Shown here: positions 46,998 to 56,805 of the stretch, in pieces
Layout of the letters: each line of letters begins with the position of its first letter
Numbering within the stretch: the first letter of the stretch is position 1
Source: Paracoccaceae bacterium
GTDB lineage: Bacteria > Pseudomonadota > Alphaproteobacteria > Rhodobacterales > Rhodobacteraceae
DNA length: 64,000 nt
Direction of reading: 5' to 3'
Assembly (NCBI GenBank): GCA_028285485.1
Contig: JANQPC010000024.1
Coordinates: forward strand, 18,660-82,659
Notes under the pieces: generated by a model
Told to the model about the DNA's origin: nothing
Seen by the model: the letters and a program-made list of their open reading frames with translations, nothing else
The model's database searches: none
Translations under genes and position numbers: made by a program

Positions 46998-48329
46998 ATG
47001 CCACGATCCCTTCTTCTTACCCTGTGCCTGGCTGCGGCGATGGCGCTAGCCGCGGCGCTGCCTGCTGCGGCGCGCAGCCTCATCCGCGATGCCGATATCG
47101 AATATGCGCTGGCCCGGCTCGCACAGCCCCTCATTGCGGCGGCGGGCCTCAATGCCAACCGGATCGACGTTCTGGTGATCAACGACGATTCGATGAATGC
47201 GTTCGTCGTGAACGACCGGGCGGTGTTCCTGCATTCCGGAATGATCCTCAGGCTTGATACGGCGGCGGAGCTTCAGGCGGTGATCGCCCATGAGCTGGCC
47301 CATATCGCCAACGGCCACATCGCGCGGCGGATGACGAACCGGCGCGCGGCAAGCACGGTGGGCGGCATCGCCGTGGCACTGGGCGCCGCCGCCGCGCTTG
47401 CGGGCGAAGGGGCGGCGGGGGCGGCGCTGGGGGTTGGCGCGGCAAACTCCGCCAATCGCCGGTTTTTAACCCATACGCGCGCCGAAGAGGCCGCGGCAGA
47501 TGCTTCGGGCCTGCGGTTTATGGCCGATGCGGGGGTGGATCCCGCGGCGGCCGCCGACGTGCTGAGCCGCTTTCGGGGCCAGGAGGCGCTCTCGATCGAT
47601 CGGCAAGACCCCTATCTGCGCGGCCATCCGCTGACGCGCGACCGGATCCGTGCGGTCGAGGGGCTGGCCGCCGCCCTGCCGGTGCGGCCCGGCGGCGATG
47701 GCGGGGCGGATTACTGGTTTGCCCGCGCCCAGGGCAAGCCCAGCGCCTTCCTGCGCGCGCCGAGCTGGACCTTGCGGCGCCTCGGCGATGAAGCCGGTTC
47801 CGATATCGCGATGATGCGCCGCGCGGTGGCGCTGCACCGTCAGCCCGATCCCGAAGGCGCGCGCGCCGCGATCAACCAGCTTGTTGCGGCGCGGCCCGAA
47901 GACCCGTTCGTGCATGAATTGAAGGGCCAGATCCTTCTGGAAAGCCGCGCCTTCGGCCCCGCAATTGCCGCCTATGAGCAGGCCGCAGCACTCGCGCCCC
48001 GGAACGCGCTGGTGCTTGCCGGGCTCGGCCGCGCGCTTCTGACCCGCGAGGATGCCGCGAGCACACGCCGCGCGCTTGGGGTGCTGGAAGACGCCCGCGC
48101 GCGCGATCCCCGCGATGCGCGCATGATGCGCGATCTCGCGGTGGCCCATGCCCGGCTGGGGCAGAACGCGATGGCCTCCTTGGCAACGGCGGAGCGCTAT
48201 GCGTTACTCGGGCGCGGCACGGATGCGGTGCTGCATGCCTCACGGGCCGCCGGGGCGCTGCCGCAGGGCAGCCCGGCCTGGCGCCGGGCCGACGATATTC
48301 TGAGGGCGTTCGAAAACGCCGATAAGTGA
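46998..48329 (+). CDS. M48 family metalloprotease with TPR region (BepA/YfgC-like)
   Basis: A 443-residue secreted protein. A signal peptide (MPRSLLLTLCLAAAMALAAA) is followed by the M48 peptidase domain, with HELAH at 98-102 and the downstream glutamate ligand in RAEEAAADASG (about 161-171). TPR-like helices (about 290-440) complete it. This layout matches BepA, a periplasmic protease and chaperone that degrades or assists outer-membrane proteins stalled at the BAM or LptD machinery. It precedes a DsbA-like gene by 12 bases, so both periplasmic quality-control functions are probably one operon. Confidence 0.9.
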   Translation: MPRSLLLTLCLAAAMALAAALPAAARSLIRDADIEYALARLAQPLIAAAGLNANRIDVLVINDDSMNAFVVNDRAVFLHSGMILRLDTAAELQAVIAHELAHIANGHIARRMTNRRAASTVGGIAVALGAAAALAGEGAAGAALGVGAANSANRRFLTHTRAEEAAADASGLRFMADAGVDPAAAADVLSRFRGQEALSIDRQDPYLRGHPLTRDRIRAVEGLAAALPVRPGGDGGADYWFARAQGKPSAFLRAPSWTLRRLGDEAGSDIAMMRRAVALHRQPDPEGARAAINQLVAARPEDPFVHELKGQILLESRAFGPAIAAYEQAAALAPRNALVLAGLGRALLTREDAASTRRALGVLEDARARDPRDARMMRDLAVAHARLGQNAMASLATAERYALLGRGTDAVLHASRAAGALPQGSPAWRRADDILRAFENADK

Positions 48330-48341
48330 GGGAGTGGCGCG

Positions 48342-49091
48342 ATGCTGCGCAAACTGACGATCACGGCAGCCTCGGCGCTTGCCCTTGCCGGGCCCGCCGC
48401 CGCGCTGGATCTCGATGCGATGAGTGACAGCGAGCGCGCGGCTTTCGGCGCGGCAGTGCGGGACTACCTGCTGGAAAACCCGCAAGTGCTGATGGAAGCG
48501 ATCGCGGTGCTCGAAGAACAGCAAGCGGCCGAGGCGGCGACGGCGGAGCTGACCATGGTGAGCGACAATGCCGATGCGATCTTCAATGACGGGCATTCGT
48601 TCATCGGCGGCAACCCCGAGGGCGATGTCACCGTGGTGGAATTCATCGATTACCGCTGCAGCTTCTGCCGCCGCGCCCATCCCGAGATGGATGAGCTCGT
48701 GGAAAGCGACGGCAATATCCGCAAGATCGTGAAGGAGTTTCCGATCCTTGGCCCCGAGTCCGTGGAAGCCTCTCGCTTTGCCATCTCGGCGCTGCAGGTG
48801 GCGGGCCCCGAGGCCTATGAAGCCGTTAACGATGCGCTGATGGCGCGGCGGGGCAGCTTCGAGCGCGGCGCGCTGGAGCGGATGGGCACCGATCTTGGCC
48901 TTGACGGCGCGGCGATCGTGGCCGGCATGGATGCGCCTGCGGTCACCGCCGTGATAGAGGAGAACCGCGCCCTGGCGCAGCGGCTGCAGATCGGCGGCAC
49001 GCCCACATTCGTGGTGGGCGAGCGCATGGTGCGGGGTTACCTGCCGCTTGAGGAGATGCGGGGCACTGTGGCGGAGGTGCGGGCGCAATAG
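48342..49091 (+). CDS. DsbA-family thiol:disulfide oxidoreductase
   Basis: A 249-residue periplasmic protein with a signal peptide ([20 protein letters not shown]) and an N-terminal helical region (about 25-80) that resembles ScsC/Com1-type DsbA proteins with an oligomerisation or copper-resistance N-domain. The thioredoxin fold has CSFC at 106-109 in FIDYRCSFCRRAHPEM and the cis-proline motif GGTPTFVVG. It likely forms or isomerises disulfides in exported proteins. It is coupled to the M48 protease gene upstream. The redox direction (oxidase or isomerase) is not determinable. Confidence 0.9.
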   Translation: MLRKLTITAASALALAGPAAALDLDAMSDSERAAFGAAVRDYLLENPQVLMEAIAVLEEQQAAEAATAELTMVSDNADAIFNDGHSFIGGNPEGDVTVVEFIDYRCSFCRRAHPEMDELVESDGNIRKIVKEFPILGPESVEASRFAISALQVAGPEAYEAVNDALMARRGSFERGALERMGTDLGLDGAAIVAGMDAPAVTAVIEENRALAQRLQIGGTPTFVVGERMVRGYLPLEEMRGTVAEVRAQ

Positions 49092-49105
49092 GCCGACCGC
49101 GTGCC

Positions 49106-49130
49106 ATTGAGTATTTGAGCCAAGATGAAG
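49106..49130 (+). repeat. Short 3'-flanking motif typical of Rhodobacteraceae intergenes
   Basis: The 25-base stretch beginning ATTGAGTATTTGAGCC and ending AAGATGAAG lies 14 bases after the DsbA stop codon. From memory, very similar TTGAGTATTT...AAGATGAAG strings recur after genes in many Roseobacter genomes; only one copy is in this window, so the repeat status rests on that recollection. Confidence 0.45.
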
Positions 49131-49142
49131 GGCCGGGCCGGT

Positions 49143-50276
49143 TTACTCGGCAGCCTGATCGGCAGCAGCGGTTTCGGCATCAAGCGCCGCGGCCTTCGCT
49201 TCGACCTGTTCCACGATGTGATCGATCATCTCGTCATTTGAAAGCTTGTGGCTTTGCTTGCCGGCGAGATAGACCATCCCGCTGCCCGCACCGCCGCCGG
49301 TAAAGCCCACATCCGTCATCAATGCCTCGCCCGGGCCGTTGACCACACAGCCGATGATCGAAAGGCTCATGGGCGTTTTGATGTGTTCCAGGCGCTTTTC
49401 GAGGATCTCGACCGTCTTGATCACATCGAAGCCCTGCCGCGCGCAGGAGGGGCAGGAGATGATGTTCACGCCGCGGTGGCGCAGCCCCAGGGATTTCAGG
49501 ATCTCGTAGCCCACCTTCACCTCTTCCACCGGGTCGGCGGAGAGCGAGACGCGGATCGTATCGCCGATACCCATCCAGAGCAGATTGCCAAGCCCGATGG
49601 CGGATTTGATGGTGCCGGAGACAAGGCCGCCCGCCTCGGTGATCCCCAGATGCAGGGGCGCATCGGTGGCCTCTGCGAGGGATTGATAGGCCGCGGCGGC
49701 GAGAAAGACGTCAGACGCCTTGCAGGAGATTTTGAAGTTCAGAAAATCGTTGTCTTCGAGGATCTTGATATGGTCGAGCCCGCTTTCGACCATCGCCTCC
49801 GGGCAGGGTTCGCCGTATTTTTCGAGAAGATCCTTTTCGAGCGAACCCGCGTTCACCCCGATCCGGATGGCGCAGCCGTGATCCTTCGCGGCCTTGATCA
49901 CCTCACGCACCCGGGCCTCATCACCGATATTGCCGGGGTTGATGCGCAGGCAGGCCGCGCCCGCTTCTGCCGCCTCGATCGCGCGTTTGTAGTGAAAGTG
50001 GATGTCGGCCACGATCGGCACCGGGCTTTCGCGCACGATTTCCTTCAGCGCGGTGGTCGATGCCTCATCGGGGGTGGAGATGCGCACGATATCTGCGCCC
50101 GCCTCGGCGCAGGCCAGCACCTGATCGACGGTGGCGCGCACATCGGTGGTATCGGTGTTCGTCATCGTTTGCACGGTGATCGGCGCATCGCCCCCAACCG
50201 GCACCGGGCCCACCTGGATCTGGCGCGACGTGCGCCGGTAAATGTTGCGCCAGGGGCGGACGTGATTGATCGACAT
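49143..50276 (-). CDS. ispG: 4-hydroxy-3-methylbut-2-enyl diphosphate synthase
   Basis: A 377-residue [4Fe-4S] enzyme of the MEP isoprenoid pathway, converting MEcPP to HMBPP. The N-terminal TIM barrel ([23 protein letters not shown], then [10 protein letters not shown] and [13 protein letters not shown]) is followed by the cluster domain with cysteines in [13 protein letters not shown] and [13 protein letters not shown]. The start is at [11 protein letters not shown]; the open frame upstream is rich in Arg and not conserved. The C-terminus is an Ala/Glu tail. It lies 112 bases downstream of the RodZ-like gene. Confidence 0.96.
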   Translation of the reverse strand: MSINHVRPWRNIYRRTSRQIQVGPVPVGGDAPITVQTMTNTDTTDVRATVDQVLACAEAGADIVRISTPDEASTTALKEIVRESPVPIVADIHFHYKRAIEAAEAGAACLRINPGNIGDEARVREVIKAAKDHGCAIRIGVNAGSLEKDLLEKYGEPCPEAMVESGLDHIKILEDNDFLNFKISCKASDVFLAAAAYQSLAEATDAPLHLGITEAGGLVSGTIKSAIGLGNLLWMGIGDTIRVSLSADPVEEVKVGYEILKSLGLRHRGVNIISCPSCARQGFDVIKTVEILEKRLEHIKTPMSLSIIGCVVNGPGEALMTDVGFTGGGAGSGMVYLAGKQSHKLSNDEMIDHIVEQVEAKAAALDAETAAADQAAE

Positions 50277-50388
50277 CGGGCCAGGCCATCCGTGCGGTAA
50301 CGGTTGGATCAGAAATAGGCTTTCGCGGCGGCGGTGGCAACGGGTGCGACAGCGTGGGGCGCGGCCCCGGATGCGGCGGCTGGGGCGG

Positions 50389-51648
50389 TTATTCCTGCGC
50401 CTCGGCCACGGCCACGAAACGCGCGAGATCATCGTCGCTCGCCATATCGGCCACCGCGTATTCACCCGTCACCGCCTCGGCGGACACGGTGACATCGCGG
50501 ATCACCGAAGCGCCCCGGCCCGCCGGGCCATAGGCGGTTTCGCCCACCATGAAATAGAGCGATCCGGCATTCCCGGCGCGCAGCACCGGGGGTTCTTCGG
50601 TAGCGGGCAGCACATAGCGTTCGCCCGCATCAAGGATTTTTTCAAAGAGGATCGTGCCATCGGCGGCGCGCAGCCGCACCCAGGAGGGGCGCACGGCCAC
50701 AAGCTGCACCTCGGGCGGGCCATCGGCCACCACCTGCACCGGCGCATCGCCTTCCCCTGCGCCTGCCGGCAAGGGCGGGCCAATCAAATCGGCGGATTGA
50801 ACCGGCGCGGGCACGAAGATCGGCGGCGCCTCTGCCACATCGCGCGTATCGAAGGGATCGGGGGCCAGCGCGCCAAGCGAACCCGGCTCGATCGTGGCAA
50901 TCGGCCCGTCGCGCGCCGTCAGCACCGGCACTTCCAGCGCCTGCGGGCGGTAGAGGCGATCGAAGCTTTCGCTCGATCCGGCAACCGCCACATCCTCTTC
51001 AAGCTCCGTCTCGGGCAGCACCGCGGCATCGAGCGGATCGAGATCCGACAACACGATGGGCGTTTCCTCCACCGGGGTGAACTGAACCTTCTGCACTTCC
51101 TGAAGCACCGCCCAGCCGCCATAGCCGATGCCGGCCACAAGCGCGGCCAGCACTGCGACAGAACCGATCGCGCCCGCCTCGATCCGCGCGAGCGGCGCGC
51201 TTTCGTTCGGCAGGTAGGCCACGCTGGGGCTTGCCAGCGCATCGCGCGCCACGGTCTGCGCTTCGGCCCCGGCCCCGCCCTTGGCGCCAAGACGCGCCTT
51301 GCCCTTGGATTTCGCCTTTGCGGGCTCCGACAGGCTGGAATGCGGGGTGAAATTGCCTTCCTCGCAGAAGGCGCTGTAGGCCCATTCGGGATCCATCCCC
51401 AGATAGCGGGCATAGGAGCGCACATAGCCGGCGATAAAGCCGGGGCTCTCAAAGGCGGTAGGATCTGTGTTCTCGATCGCCGCGATATAAGTGGCCTTGA
51501 TCTTGAGATCGCGCTGGACGTCAAGCAGGGATTTACCGAGGGTGGCGCGCTCGCCCCGCATGAGATCACCGAGGCGCATATCGTAATCGTCGAACGACTT
51601 CAGCCGTTCGACACCCTCGTCTTGCGGCGTTTCTTCACGCCCGCTCAT
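50389..51648 (-). CDS. RodZ-like membrane protein with HTH and DUF4115 domains
   Basis: A 419-residue protein. A cytoplasmic Xre-type helix-turn-helix occupies about 18-90 ([46 protein letters not shown]). A basic linker leads to a single membrane helix at about 165-187 ([21 protein letters not shown]). The periplasmic C-terminus holds a DUF4115 domain near the end ([29 protein letters not shown]). This is the layout of RodZ, which links MreB to the elongation machinery. It lies upstream of ispG, an order common in proteobacteria. Confidence 0.88.
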   Translation of the reverse strand: MSGREETPQDEGVERLKSFDDYDMRLGDLMRGERATLGKSLLDVQRDLKIKATYIAAIENTDPTAFESPGFIAGYVRSYARYLGMDPEWAYSAFCEEGNFTPHSSLSEPAKAKSKGKARLGAKGGAGAEAQTVARDALASPSVAYLPNESAPLARIEAGAIGSVAVLAALVAGIGYGGWAVLQEVQKVQFTPVEETPIVLSDLDPLDAAVLPETELEEDVAVAGSSESFDRLYRPQALEVPVLTARDGPIATIEPGSLGALAPDPFDTRDVAEAPPIFVPAPVQSADLIGPPLPAGAGEGDAPVQVVADGPPEVQLVAVRPSWVRLRAADGTILFEKILDAGERYVLPATEEPPVLRAGNAGSLYFMVGETAYGPAGRGASVIRDVTVSAEAVTGEYAVADMASDDDLARFVAVAEAQE

Positions 51649-51751
51649 GATCCATGCCCCATTACAAACCCGTCCCCAGGCGACCAGAATCGCCACGAGC
51701 ATAGTGTCAACAAGTTAACACAGGCACTAAGTACCTGCATACCCGGGTTTT

Positions 51752-52975
51752 TTAGGCGCTAAGCTCGGCGCGATTGAGGGCACAATGTGACCAAAGCTGG
51801 TCCATTGCGCTGACAAGCGCGTCAATCTCCTTGGGCCCGTGCACCGGCGAGGGCGTGAAGCGAAGCCGTTCGGTTCCGCGGGGCACGGTGGGGAAGTTGA
51901 TCGGCTGCACGTAGATCCCAAACTGATCCAGCAGCATGTCGGAGATCTGCTTGGTGTGCACCGGATCGCCCACGATCACCGGCACGATATGGCTGCCGTG
52001 ATCGATGAAGGGCAGCCCAAGCGCCTTCAGGCGCAGCTTGAGGATCTTGGCCTGGGTCTGGTGGCGTTCGCGAAGCGCGGCATCGGTTTTCAGATGTGCC
52101 ACCGAGGCCGCGGCGCCGGCCGCCACAGCGGGCGGCAGCGATGTGGTGAAGATGAAGCCCGGCGCATAAGATCTTATGGCATCGCACATTTTTGCGCTGG
52201 CGGCGATATAGCCCCCCATCACACCATAGGCTTTGGCGAGCGTGCCGTTGATGATATCGATCCGGCCCATCAGCCCATCACGCTCAGCCACTCCCGCACC
52301 GCGGGGGCCGTACATGCCCACGGCATGCACTTCGTCGATATAGGTCAGCGCGCCGAATTCCTGCGCCAGATCGCAAATCTCTTCAATCGGCCCGAAATCG
52401 CCATCCATCGAATAGACCGATTCAAAGGCGATGAGCTTTGGCGCTGCGGGATCATCCGCCGCAAGCAATTCGCGCAGATGCGCCACATCGTTGTGCTTGA
52501 AGATGCGCTTCTGGCCGCCGTTGCGGCGGATGCCCTCTATCATCGAGGCGTGGTTCAGCGCGTCGGAATAGATGATCAGGCCGGGGAACAGCTTCGGCAG
52601 CGTGGACAGCGTGGCATCGTTGGCGATGTAGGCCGAGGTGAACAGCAGAGCGGCCTCCTTGCGGTGCAGATCCGCAAGCTCGGCCTCGAGCCGCTTGTGA
52701 TAGACGGTGGTGCCGGAGATGTTGCGCGTGCCGCCCGATCCTGCACCGGTGGCATCAAGCGCCTCATGCATCGCTGAAAGCACGGCGGGGTGCTGGCCCA
52801 TCCCCAGGTAATCGTTACCGCACCACACGGTAACGGGGGTTTCCGTGCCATCGGGCTTGCGCCAGATCGCATGGGGGAAATTGCCGTTCCGGCGTTCGAT
52901 ATCGATGAAGGTGCGGTAGCGCCCCTCGTCATGCAGGCGCTGCAGGGCCTGATCCAATCCCGCGGTGTAGTCCAC
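51752..52975 (-). CDS. hemA: 5-aminolevulinate synthase
   Basis: A 407-residue PLP enzyme that condenses glycine with succinyl-CoA, the Shemin route to tetrapyrroles used by alphaproteobacteria. It begins [31 protein letters not shown], contains [31 protein letters not shown] and [10 protein letters not shown], and the PLP lysine is in [13 protein letters not shown]. The start is a GTG at 52975 with a strong AAGGGAG eight bases before it; an ATG seven codons upstream lies before that site and is rejected. Product serves haem and cobalamin synthesis, relevant to ctaA and the corrinoid cluster. Confidence 0.96.
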   Translation of the reverse strand: MDYTAGLDQALQRLHDEGRYRTFIDIERRNGNFPHAIWRKPDGTETPVTVWCGNDYLGMGQHPAVLSAMHEALDATGAGSGGTRNISGTTVYHKRLEAELADLHRKEAALLFTSAYIANDATLSTLPKLFPGLIIYSDALNHASMIEGIRRNGGQKRIFKHNDVAHLRELLAADDPAAPKLIAFESVYSMDGDFGPIEEICDLAQEFGALTYIDEVHAVGMYGPRGAGVAERDGLMGRIDIINGTLAKAYGVMGGYIAASAKMCDAIRSYAPGFIFTTSLPPAVAAGAAASVAHLKTDAALRERHQTQAKILKLRLKALGLPFIDHGSHIVPVIVGDPVHTKQISDMLLDQFGIYVQPINFPTVPRGTERLRFTPSPVHGPKEIDALVSAMDQLWSHCALNRAELSA

Positions 52976-53139
52976 CGACTGCTCTCCCTTCCCCATCCGC
53001 TTGGTCACATCTCTGCCCGTTTTCCTAGCAACCCCGGATATAACGGCACCCTGACTTAGATCAATTCGAAACCGGTGCGGCATCTGGACAGTGGGGCCCC
53101 GGCTGATACGGTTCGGCCAGCCTGAAACTGGAGCCCCCC

Positions 53140-54510
53140 ATGAGCCTCGACGCCGTTCTTTCCCGTATCGATGACGATCTGCCCAACGCGTTGGAACGAT
53201 TGATGGAACTGTTGCGCATTCCCTCGATCTCCACCGATCCCGCCTATCATGCCGATTGCCAGAAGGCGGCGGATTGGCTGGTGGCCGATCTCAAAACGCT
53301 GGGGGCAGAGGCGGCGGCCCATGCCACGCCGGGCAAGCCGATGGTTGTGGGCCATGCGGGCGATACCGGGCCGCAGCTGATGTTTTACGGGCATTACGAT
53401 GTTCAGCCAGTCGATCCGCTCGATCTCTGGCACCGCGATCCGTTCGATCCGGCGCTGGAAGAGACAGATCAGGGCAAGGTGATCCGCGCCCGCGGCTCAG
53501 CCGATGACAAGGGCCAGTTGATGACCTTTGTCGAAGCCTGCCGTGCCTGGAAGGCGGTGTATGGCACCCTGCCCGCGCGGCTGACCTTTTTCTTCGAAGG
53601 CGAAGAGGAATCCGGCTCGCCCTCACTGATCCCGTTTTTGAAAGACCATGCCGAGCGGCTGAAGGCCGATCTCTGCCTGATCTGCGATACCGGGCTCTTC
53701 GATCCCGAAACGCCGGCGATCACCACCATGCTGCGGGGCCTTCTGGGTGAAGAGATCATCATCACGGGCTCGAGCCGTGATTTGCATTCGGGCGCCTATG
53801 GCGGGGCGGCGGCGAACCCGATCCGCGTGCTCACCCGCATCCTCGCGGGGCTTCATGATGAAACGGGCCGCGTGACGATCCCCGGGTTTTACGATGGGGT
53901 GCCCGAACTGCCCGAAACCCTGCGCGCGCAGTGGGATGGGCTGGGCTTCGATGCCGATGGGTTTCTGGGCGACGTGGGCCTGAAGCACCCCGCGGGAGAG
54001 GCCGGGCGCACGGCGCTGGAGATGCTCTGGTCGCGCCCGACCTGCGAATTTAACGGCATCAGCGGCGGCTATGCGGGCGACGGATTCAAGACCGTTCTGC
54101 CCTCAAAAGCCAGCGCGAAGGTGAGCTGCCGGTTGGTGGGCACGCAGGATCCGCTCGCGATCCGCGCGGCGTTTCGCGAGATGGTGCGCGCACAGGTTCC
54201 GGCAGATTGCACGGTGGAATTTCTCGATCACGGCGCCTCGCCCGCAAGCGTGATGCCCACCGAAAACCCGGCCTTTGAGCAGGCGCGCCAGGCGCTTTCG
54301 GCGGAGTGGCCGAAGCCCGCGGCCTTTATCGGCTCGGGCGGGTCAATCCCCATCGCGGGCTATTTCCAATCGATCCTTGGCGTGGATTCGATGCTGATCG
54401 GGTTCGGGCGGGATGATGATCAGATCCACAGCCCCAACGAGAAATACAACCTCGAAAGCTTCCACCGCGGTATCCGTAGCTGGGCGCGTATTCTCGACGC
54501 GATGACCTGA
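53140..54510 (+). CDS. M20 family dipeptidase/deacylase
   Basis: A 456-residue metallopeptidase of the M20 family. The di-zinc ligands appear in order: [12 protein letters not shown] (His), [11 protein letters not shown] (bridging Asp), [11 protein letters not shown] (catalytic Glu pair) and ICDTGLFD, with a final His in [14 protein letters not shown] dimerisation domain is inserted in the middle (about 190-330). No signal peptide is present, so it is cytosolic. The length and the EEESGS motif fit the carnosinase/dipeptidase subgroup. It is divergent from hemA. Confidence 0.92.
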   Translation: MSLDAVLSRIDDDLPNALERLMELLRIPSISTDPAYHADCQKAADWLVADLKTLGAEAAAHATPGKPMVVGHAGDTGPQLMFYGHYDVQPVDPLDLWHRDPFDPALEETDQGKVIRARGSADDKGQLMTFVEACRAWKAVYGTLPARLTFFFEGEEESGSPSLIPFLKDHAERLKADLCLICDTGLFDPETPAITTMLRGLLGEEIIITGSSRDLHSGAYGGAAANPIRVLTRILAGLHDETGRVTIPGFYDGVPELPETLRAQWDGLGFDADGFLGDVGLKHPAGEAGRTALEMLWSRPTCEFNGISGGYAGDGFKTVLPSKASAKVSCRLVGTQDPLAIRAAFREMVRAQVPADCTVEFLDHGASPASVMPTENPAFEQARQALSAEWPKPAAFIGSGGSIPIAGYFQSILGVDSMLIGFGRDDDQIHSPNEKYNLESFHRGIRSWARILDAMT

Positions 54511-54550
54511 GCGCACAGCGCCTGCCGTTCAATCAGCGTTCGGGTGGAAA

Positions 54551-54627
54551 TGGCGCGGTTGACGGGGCTCGAACCCGCGACCCCCGGCGTGACAGGCCGG
54601 TACTCTAACCAACTGAGCTACAACCGC
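54551..54627 (-). tRNA. tRNA-Asp(GTC), copy 1
   Basis: A 77-base gene with encoded CCA. In the sense direction the acceptor stem GCGGTTG pairs with CAACCGC, discriminator G. The anticodon loop CTGTCAC gives GTC at 54591-54593. The T-arm is CGCGGGTTCGAGCCCCG. It is identical to the copy at 54654-54730 and lies 26 bases downstream of it in the direction of transcription. Confidence 0.96.
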
Positions 54628-54653
54628 GCGGGGTCTCTCACGTCTGGCAGCGC

Positions 54654-54730
54654 TGGCGCGGTTGACGGGGCTCGAACCCGCGACCCCCGGCGTGACAGGC
54701 CGGTACTCTAACCAACTGAGCTACAACCGC
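54654..54730 (-). tRNA. tRNA-Asp(GTC), copy 2
   Basis: Identical in sequence to the neighbouring copy, anticodon GTC at 54694-54696. It is the promoter-proximal gene of the pair. The two form a 103-base tandem unit and are probably one transcript. Confidence 0.96.
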
Positions 54731-54751
54731 GCGCTGCGTGACGTGCAGGCG

Positions 54752-54780
54752 GTTCTAGGCGCACCCCCCTGCCCCGTCAA
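54752..54780 (-). promoter_or_regulatory. Probable promoter of the tRNA-Asp pair
   Basis: On the minus strand TTGACG (54775-54780), a 17-base spacer and TAGAAC (54752-54757). The first tRNA starts 21 bases after the -10 element. Confidence 0.65.
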
Positions 54781-54852
54781 GCGGGATTGTCGCAGGCCCC
54801 GCACGGAAGGCGCGGGGCCGCAGAACCCTGAGGTGCCGCGGCACCCTGAAAG

Positions 54853-56694
54853 CTAGCGAAGCGCGCCTTCTGCCCGGAGCGCCTGGTACTTTTCCTCATC
54901 CCACCACCAATAATCCTCGCCCCGCGCGAAGGGAGGCTTGGTATCGGGCCGCCCGAACACATCCCAATAGGCCAGCCAATGCGCGCCCTTCGTCCATTGC
55001 GGGGCCCAGATATGCTTGGCGCGCAGAACCCGGTCGAGCGCCTTCACGCGCGCGGTCAGCACTTCGCGGCTATCGGCAGAGATGATGCGTGTAATCATGT
55101 CATCGACCACCGGATCGGCCACGCCGGACAGGTTGAAGGAGCCGGGCCGGTCCGCCGCGGAAGAGCCAAATAGCGTGCGCAGTTCTGCCGAAGGGCTGAG
55201 CCCCAGCACGAACCGCGCAATGGCGATATCGTAATCGAACTCTTCCTGCCGCTGCTGCATCTGCGCGCTGTCGATCCGGATCCATTCCGCATCGATCCCC
55301 GCGCGGCGCATGTTCTCCACAAACGGGTTTGCGATGCGTTCGAAGGCCGGGCTGTCATCCACGATTTCAACCCGGAGCAACGCGCCCTCGGCATTGCGAC
55401 GAAGGCCATCGTCGCCCACCATCCACCCCGCCTCATCAAGAAGGGCCGAGGCTTCGCGCAATGCGGTGCGATCCAGCACCCGGTTGGAGCTGATATTCGG
55501 CACGAAGGCTCCGTCGGTGAAGATCGCGGGATCGAGCTGATCGCGATATTCTTCGAGAAACGCCAGTTCCGCGCCCTCCGGCAGGCCCGCGGCCTGCATA
55601 TCGGAGTTTTCCCAGAAGCTGTCGGTTCGCCCGTAAAGCCCGTAAAACAGCGTTTCGTTCGACCACTCGAAGTTGAAGAGCTTCCCCACGGCCTGGCGCA
55701 CGCGGATATCCTGAAACTGCGGGCGGCGCAGGTTGAACCAGAAGCCCTGGGCGCCGGAGGGCCGATTGTCATCAAGCACTTCCTGGATCACCCAGCCGCG
55801 ATCGAGCGCGGGAAAATCGTAGCCCGTGGCCCAGATCGCCGAGGTGAATTCCTCATGAAAGAGATAGCCGCCGGATTTCAGCGCCTCAAAGGCGGCGGTG
55901 TTCTCGGCGAAGTACTCGTAGCGGAAGCATTCGAAGTTTTCGGTGCCCAGGTTCACCGGCAGATCGGCTCCCCAGTAATCCTCAATCCGGCAATAGGTGA
56001 CGGAGCGGCCCGGATCGGCATCGGCCACCACATAAGGCCCCGATCCCACCGGCGGTTCCAGGGTGGAGCGCGTGAAATCCACCGTCTCGTAATAGTGCTT
56101 GGGCAGGATTGGGAAATTGCCGACTTCGGCAATAAGATCGCGGGTTTGCGCCTCGGGGTTGAAGTTTACTTTGACCCGGTGGGGGCCAAGCACCTCGGCA
56201 TCCACCACATCATCGAAAAGGATCTGGAAGCGGGGCGAGGCATCGGCCTTGATCGTCTCAATCGTATACTTGATATCCTCGGCTGTGATCGGCGCGCCAT
56301 CGGTAAAGCGGGCTTCGGGCCGCATGTTGAAGATCACCCAGCTTCTATCGGCGGGGTACTCGATCGTCTCCGCCACCTGGCCATAGTAGCTATCGGGCTC
56401 ATCCCAGGCGCGCACCAGAAGCCGGTCATAGAGCCGCAGAAGGCCCTGCGCGGGTTCACCCTGCAGGATGAAGAAATTCAGGCTATCGAAGGTGCGCGAG
56501 GCGGCGGTACCCCGGAAGCTCATCGTGCCACCGATGGGCGCGTCGGGGTTCACGTAATCGAAATGCGGGAAATCGGCGGGGTATTTCAGCTCCCCAAAGG
56601 CAGAGATGCCGTGGCTGGTGATGATATCGTCATCCGCAAGGGCCGGGGTGACGAGGCTGGCAACGGCGAGGGCCGCGCTTGCGAGTATCCGCAT
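54853..56694 (-). CDS. Extracellular solute-binding protein, family 5 (YejA-like)
   Basis: A 613-residue periplasmic binding protein of the oligopeptide/microcin C type. A signal peptide (MRILASAALAVASLVTPALA) precedes the family 5 fold. GTAASRTFDSLNFFILQGEPAQGLLRLYDRLL, WVIFNMRPEARFTDGAPITAEDIKYTIETIK and FNLRRPQFQDIRVRQAVGKLFNFEWSN are characteristic of the YejA/SapA-like subgroup. A GGGAGG site precedes the ATG. The permease and ATPase genes expected next (yejBEF) are not found on the downstream side within the window; the tRNA-Asp pair follows instead. It may be an orphan binding protein. Confidence 0.9.
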   Translation of the reverse strand: MRILASAALAVASLVTPALADDDIITSHGISAFGELKYPADFPHFDYVNPDAPIGGTMSFRGTAASRTFDSLNFFILQGEPAQGLLRLYDRLLVRAWDEPDSYYGQVAETIEYPADRSWVIFNMRPEARFTDGAPITAEDIKYTIETIKADASPRFQILFDDVVDAEVLGPHRVKVNFNPEAQTRDLIAEVGNFPILPKHYYETVDFTRSTLEPPVGSGPYVVADADPGRSVTYCRIEDYWGADLPVNLGTENFECFRYEYFAENTAAFEALKSGGYLFHEEFTSAIWATGYDFPALDRGWVIQEVLDDNRPSGAQGFWFNLRRPQFQDIRVRQAVGKLFNFEWSNETLFYGLYGRTDSFWENSDMQAAGLPEGAELAFLEEYRDQLDPAIFTDGAFVPNISSNRVLDRTALREASALLDEAGWMVGDDGLRRNAEGALLRVEIVDDSPAFERIANPFVENMRRAGIDAEWIRIDSAQMQQRQEEFDYDIAIARFVLGLSPSAELRTLFGSSAADRPGSFNLSGVADPVVDDMITRIISADSREVLTARVKALDRVLRAKHIWAPQWTKGAHWLAYWDVFGRPDTKPPFARGEDYWWWDEEKYQALRAEGALR

Positions 56695-56759
56695 TCAAAT
56701 CCTCCCAGGGTTTTGGGCCAGAGGCGCTATCGGGGAGCATAGCGCGAATGGGCGGTGGC

Positions 56760-56793
56760 AAAAGGGGCCGCACGCAGCCGTGAGCGGCCCCTC
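56760..56793 (-). terminator. Rho-independent terminator after the pirin gene
   Basis: A 9-base GC-rich stem (56763-56771 with 56784-56792, AGGGGCCGC/GCGGCCCCT) with a 12-base loop is followed in the minus-strand sense by TTTT. It starts 13 bases after the pirin stop codon. Confidence 0.8.
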
Positions 56794-56805
56794 ATCCGAA
56801 TGCGC

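Noticed and set aside
54662..54856. Open frame translating to MTGLEPATPGVTGRYSNQLSYN
   Set aside because: This is the well-known false translation of tRNA-Asp read through the gene; the tRNA explains the bases.
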